A program made the position numbers and the translations under genes. From CAYJAQ01 sp964368275 (lineage in GTDB: Bacteria; Bacillota_I; Bacilli_A; ML615J-28; CAG-313), in contig CAYJAQ010000011.1 in the NCBI GenBank assembly GCA_964368275.1, forward strand, positions 1 to 33,772: DNA of 33,772 nucleotides. The letters are read 5' to 3'. Under the pieces are notes generated by a model that did not search any database, was not told where the DNA came from, and saw only the letters and a program-made list of their open reading frames with translations. Shown here in pieces: positions 30,614-33,772 of the stretch. Each line of letters opens with the position of its first letter. Position 1 is the stretch's first letter.

Positions 30614-32434
30614 ATGAAAATTAAAAATATCGCAATTATTGCCCATGTAGACCATGGAAAAACTACGCTTGTTGATACCCTTTTGCAAGCATCGAGTACA
30701 TTTAGAGAGAATCAAAGTATCCAAGAGCGCGCCATGGACTCTAATGATTTAGAGAGGGAACGCGGTATTACTATTTTAGCAAAAAATACTGCAATCAATT
30801 ATCAAGACTATCGAATTAATATTCTTGATACACCAGGTCATGCTGACTTTTCTGGTGAAGTTGAAAGAATCATGGGAATGGTTGATGGTGTTCTATTAGT
30901 AGTAGATGCTTATGAAGGAACTATGCCCCAAACGCGCTTTGTTCTAAAAAAAGCCCTTGAATATAAATTAAAAACCATTGTTGTAATTAATAAAGTTGAC
31001 CGCGAAGCTGCTCATCCATTGAAAGCTGTTGACGAAGTACTAGATTTATTCATTGAACTAGGTGCTGATGAAAGTCAACTTGATTTTCCCGTTGTTTACA
31101 CGTCAGCTTATAAGAATACTTGTAGTTTAGATGCTGATCCTGAACAACAAATGCCAGGCATGCAGCTTTTATTAGATGCTATTCTTAAAGAAATACCTGA
31201 TCCGGAGGTTGACCCTGATGGAGCATTACAATTTCAACCTGCTCTACTTGACTATAATGACTATGTTGGTCGTATTGGTGTAGGTAGAATAAGAAGAGGA
31301 CGCTTGAGTGTAAACCAAATGGTAAGTTGTGTTCGAATTGATGGCAGCATTAAACAATTTAGAATTCAAAAGCTTTATGGTTTTTTAGGATTAAAAAGAA
31401 TAGAAATAGAAACAGCTGAGGCGGGAGATATTGCTGCGATTGCTGGATTACCTGATATATATGTTGGTGAAACAATTTGCGAAATAGGTAAAGAAGAAGC
31501 ATTGCCACTAATTAAAATATCAGAGCCAACCGTACAAATGAACTTTGGCACAAATACTAGTCCTCTTGCAGGCACTGAAGGACAATTTGTAACTGCACGT
31601 AAACTAGAGGACCGTTTATTCCGGGAAACTCAAAGAGATGTTAGCTTATTAGTAGAACGTCTTGGCGCAAAAGAAGAATGGGTTGTTTCAGGACGTGGAG
31701 AATTACATTTATCAATTTTAATTGAAACAATGCGTCGTGAAGGTTATGAATTTCAAGTATCACGTCCAAGAGTTATCGAGAAAGAGATTGATGGTGTGAA
31801 ATGCGAACCATACGAATTTGTTCAAGTAGATGTACCAGATGAATATATTGGTCCAGTTATTGAAATGTTTGGTAACCGCCACGGGAATTTAGATTCTATG
31901 AATAATCATGAGAATCAAACTCGCTTAGTCTATACAATGCCATCACGGGGATTAATAGGTTTCATGACTGATTTTATGACAGCAACTCATGGTTATGGCA
32001 TTATTAATCATACTTTCCTAGATTATCGACCAATTGAAAATGTGGGCTTTATGGGAAGAATGCTAGGTGTATTAGTATCGATTAATCAAGGACAGATTAC
32101 GGCTTATGCGGCTGGACAAATAGAAGATCGTGGTGAATTATTGCTTGAACCTGGTATTAATGTTTATGAAGGAATGATCGTGGGAATCTGCAGCCGTGAA
32201 GAAGATCTTGCTGTTAATATTACACGTGAAAAACAACAAACTAATCAAAGAAGTTCAACAAAGGATATGACAGTAGTATTAAAACACCCACGAACAATGA
32301 ATCTCGAAAACTATTTAGAGTTTATTAATGATGATGAATTAGTGGAAATCACACCCAAAAATATTAGATTACGCAAAAGAATTCTAAGCACCAATGACCG
32401 TAAGCGTTATGATAGTTATCACACTAAAAAATAA
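30614..32434 (+). CDS. typA: Ribosome-associated GTPase TypA/BipA
   Basis: A translational GTPase that assists 50S assembly and stress growth. G1 is HVDHGKTT at 11-18, followed by the switch region RGITILAK, DTPGHADF from 72, and NKVD at 126-129. The EF-G-like domains and the TypA-specific C-terminal domain (MPSRGLIGFMTDFMTATHG, GVLVSINQGQITAYA) are all present. At 606 residues it is full length. GAAGGAAG precedes the ATG. Confidence 0.96.
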   Translation: MKIKNIAIIAHVDHGKTTLVDTLLQASSTFRENQSIQERAMDSNDLERERGITILAKNTAINYQDYRINILDTPGHADFSGEVERIMGMVDGVLLVVDAYEGTMPQTRFVLKKALEYKLKTIVVINKVDREAAHPLKAVDEVLDLFIELGADESQLDFPVVYTSAYKNTCSLDADPEQQMPGMQLLLDAILKEIPDPEVDPDGALQFQPALLDYNDYVGRIGVGRIRRGRLSVNQMVSCVRIDGSIKQFRIQKLYGFLGLKRIEIETAEAGDIAAIAGLPDIYVGETICEIGKEEALPLIKISEPTVQMNFGTNTSPLAGTEGQFVTARKLEDRLFRETQRDVSLLVERLGAKEEWVVSGRGELHLSILIETMRREGYEFQVSRPRVIEKEIDGVKCEPYEFVQVDVPDEYIGPVIEMFGNRHGNLDSMNNHENQTRLVYTMPSRGLIGFMTDFMTATHGYGIINHTFLDYRPIENVGFMGRMLGVLVSINQGQITAYAAGQIEDRGELLLEPGINVYEGMIVGICSREEDLAVNITREKQQTNQRSSTKDMTVVLKHPRTMNLENYLEFINDDELVEITPKNIRLRKRILSTNDRKRYDSYHTKK

Positions 32435-32453
32435 TTATTAGAAAGAGGCCAAT

Positions 32454-33299
32454 ATGCGTAGTGAGAAAGAAATGTTTGAGTTAATTCTGTCATTTGCTGA
32501 AAATCATCAAATACAGGCAGTATACATGAATGGTTCAAGAGCAAATCCCAATGCCAAGAAGGATATATTGCAAGACTTTGACATCGTATATGTAACAAAC
32601 AATGTTAAAAAGTATATCACTAATAAGAGTTGGTTAACATATTTTGGAGATATAGCAGTTATGCAAGAACCGGACGAGCCAAAATGGGATAATGATAAAG
32701 TTCTTTCATATGCTTATCTAGTCCAGTTTAAAGATGGTAATCGTATCGATTTTACATTCGTTGATAGCACTATTGCTAAAGAACACTTCTTAACTGATAA
32801 AATGGTTATTACGCTTTTGGATAAAGAAAATATTTTGCCCGTTGTGAAAACAACCGATGCTGAGTATCATATTATGAAACCGAGTGAAGAAGAGTACCAA
32901 AAAACCGTTAATGAGTTTTGGTGGGTTAGTTTGTACATCGCAAAAGGGCTAGCACGTAATGAGCCACTCTATGCAATAGGTATTCTTAATGATTATGTTA
33001 GACCAAAACTAATTAAAATGCTTAATTGGCAAGTAGGCATTAATACAAACTTTTCACTTGGCACTGGAAAATACTCCAAAAATATTAAAAATTATTTAGA
33101 TGCTACAACATATGAACACTTAGTTATGACATATCCGGCATTAGAAATAAAAGCAATTTGGCAGTCTTTAGATACAATGACTACACTATTTAGTAAAGTC
33201 GCTCATGACATTAGTAAAATATTTGCGTATGTCTATGATGAAAAACAGGAACAAAATGCGCTCAAACATATTGAGTGGCTGAAGAATATCCAAATATAA
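32454..33299 (+). CDS. Aminoglycoside 6-adenylyltransferase family (ANT(6)/AadK-like)
   Basis: The N-terminal MRSEKEMFELILSFA and YMNGSRANPNAKKDILQDFDIVYV are the clear opening of ANT(6) enzymes. G27-S28 and D41/D43 are the nucleotidyltransferase catalytic motif. YLVQFKDGNRIDFTFV gives the third acid. NEFWWVSLYIAKGLARNE and NWQVGINTNFSLGTGKYSK are also family segments. At 281 residues it is full length. ANT(6) adenylylates streptomycin; in this chromosomal setting between typA and ssrA, with no mobile-element trace, it may be an intrinsic relative whose substrate is unproven. GAGG lies upstream of the ATG. Confidence 0.85.
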   Translation: MRSEKEMFELILSFAENHQIQAVYMNGSRANPNAKKDILQDFDIVYVTNNVKKYITNKSWLTYFGDIAVMQEPDEPKWDNDKVLSYAYLVQFKDGNRIDFTFVDSTIAKEHFLTDKMVITLLDKENILPVVKTTDAEYHIMKPSEEEYQKTVNEFWWVSLYIAKGLARNEPLYAIGILNDYVRPKLIKMLNWQVGINTNFSLGTGKYSKNIKNYLDATTYEHLVMTYPALEIKAIWQSLDTMTTLFSKVAHDISKIFAYVYDEKQEQNALKHIEWLKNIQI

Positions 33300-33303
33300 A
33301 CAG

Positions 33304-33332
33304 TTGTAAAATATTGAGATACATGATATAAT
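33304..33332 (+). promoter_or_regulatory. sigma-A promoter of ssrA
   Basis: TTGTAA (33304-33309), 17 bases, TATAAT (33327-33332), with an extended TGa. A second TATAAT overlaps at 33332-33337. Confidence 0.8.
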
Positions 33333-33364
33333 ATAATCGTACATATATATAAGTGTGTCTCAAT

Positions 33365-33724
33365 GGGTTAGTAATGGTTTCGACAGGCACGGATGAATCA
33401 GGATAGCATGTCTAGGTTGCGCTAGTAAAAACGCCCGAGGTTTAATTAACCGCAAACAATAATCAAAAATTAAGTTTTGCTTGCTAACAAATTTGTAAGT
33501 TAAAACTCACCTGCCTAAAACTATGTCTATGAGTTATAGAGTGGGGCCGATAATAGACTATGATTGCTAGTATTGTTCACTATTAGTTATTTAAATTATT
33601 GAACTCGTTTGAAGATAGTTTGTCTATTTGATATCTTTAGACTAAACAAACAGATAGAATAAACATGTAGAAGTTCTGGTAAGTTTTTGTTTGGACAGGG
33701 GTTCAACTCCCCTCTAATCCACCA
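33365..33724 (+). ncRNA. ssrA: tmRNA (ssrA), 360 bases
   Basis: The ends form the tRNA-like domain: 5' GGGTTAG pairs with 3' CTAATCC, followed by the discriminator A and encoded CCA. TTTCGACAGG near the 5' end and the T-arm GGGGTTCAACTCCCC near the 3' end are typical. The tag frame starts at GCA 33452 and reads A-N-N-N-Q-K-L-S-F-A-C to TAA at 33485. Pseudoknot-like stems fill the rest. It rescues stalled ribosomes with SmpB and marks the products for proteolysis. The tag does not end in the usual LAA. Confidence 0.93.
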
Positions 33725-33736
33725 TATTACAACGAT

Positions 33737-33762
33737 AGGTATGATACAAGTCATACCTTTTT
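33737..33762 (+). terminator. Terminator of ssrA
   Basis: AGGTATGA (33737-33744) and TCATACCT (33751-33758), a 6-base loop, then a T-run. Confidence 0.9.
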
Positions 33763-33772
33763 GTTTTTTACG

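Noticed and set aside
32454..33299. Mobile resistance cassette
   Set aside because: No transposase, integrase, inverted repeats or change in base use around the ANT(6)-like gene.
1..33772. Use of genetic code 4 (TGA as Trp)
   Set aside because: All genes are intact under the standard code with TGG for Trp, and TGA appears once as a stop; depletion is noted but reassignment is not supported.
1..33772. CRISPR array or classical phage-defence island
   Set aside because: No spaced direct repeats and no cas, restriction or toxin-antitoxin genes were seen on either strand.

Overview
This is a low-GC Gram-positive chromosome segment carrying mostly housekeeping genes. It reads with the standard code. 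The promoters are near-consensus sigma-A, the Shine-Dalgarno sites are strong and the terminators are short U-run hairpins. Gene order (rpsF-ssb-rpsR / gdpP-rplI-dnaB, and prfA-prmC-tsaC-spoIIR) and the protein families point to the class Bacilli. The small genes, AT-richness and near absence of TGA stops (1 of 35 genes) suggest a lineage near the Erysipelotrichales/Turicibacter/Haloplasma side rather than Bacillus itself. That placement is an inference. Three independent sporulation markers (SspI, SpoIIR and a CotZ/ExsY-like coat protein) suggest the organism forms endospores or descends from one that did.

Layout. 1-3.1 kb: ABC exporter pair and lysA, then a tRNA-Thr. 3.2-4.4 kb: a two-gene unit of an XRE regulator and an overlapping repeat protein that share one 28-residue repeat. 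4.4-5.8 kb: degV-marR operon with a palindromic operator candidate at its promoter. 5.8-8.3 kb: a nitroreductase-like protein and a DUF1846 protein. 8.2-11.5 kb (minus strand): a surface phosphodiester glycosidase and a protein that looks like a catalytically dead nucleotidyltransferase. 11.6-14.2 kb: an SGNH lipoprotein and a metallophosphoesterase. 14.2-16.2 kb: coat protein, UppP, a membrane-tethered degenerate EIIB protein and SspI. 16.2-18.8 kb: pepV-trmB-DJ-1 operon. 18.8-20.0 kb: rpsF-ssb-rpsR. 20.0-20.5 kb: an AT-rich gap. 20.5-25.4 kb: a gdpP-rplI fusion, dnaB and prfA. 25.5-29.2 kb: alr, prmC, a SHOCT-like membrane protein, tsaC and spoIIR. 29.2-33.3 kb: aqpZ, a GNAT-like protein, typA and an ANT(6)-like gene. 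33.3 kb to the end: tmRNA and its terminator.

The most notable item is the GdpP-L9 fusion. The c-di-AMP phosphodiesterase reads without a stop into ribosomal protein L9, but a perfect internal Shine-Dalgarno and ATG sit at the junction. The locus could therefore make both an 814-residue fusion and a free 148-residue L9. Other items worth following are the spoIIR ribosome binding site buried in an upstream terminator hairpin, the shared repeat in the XRE/repeat-protein pair, the nucleotidyltransferase pseudoenzyme, the tmRNA tag ending in Cys, and a tRNA-Thr with C33. No CRISPR array, insertion sequence, phage gene or toxin-antitoxin pair was seen.
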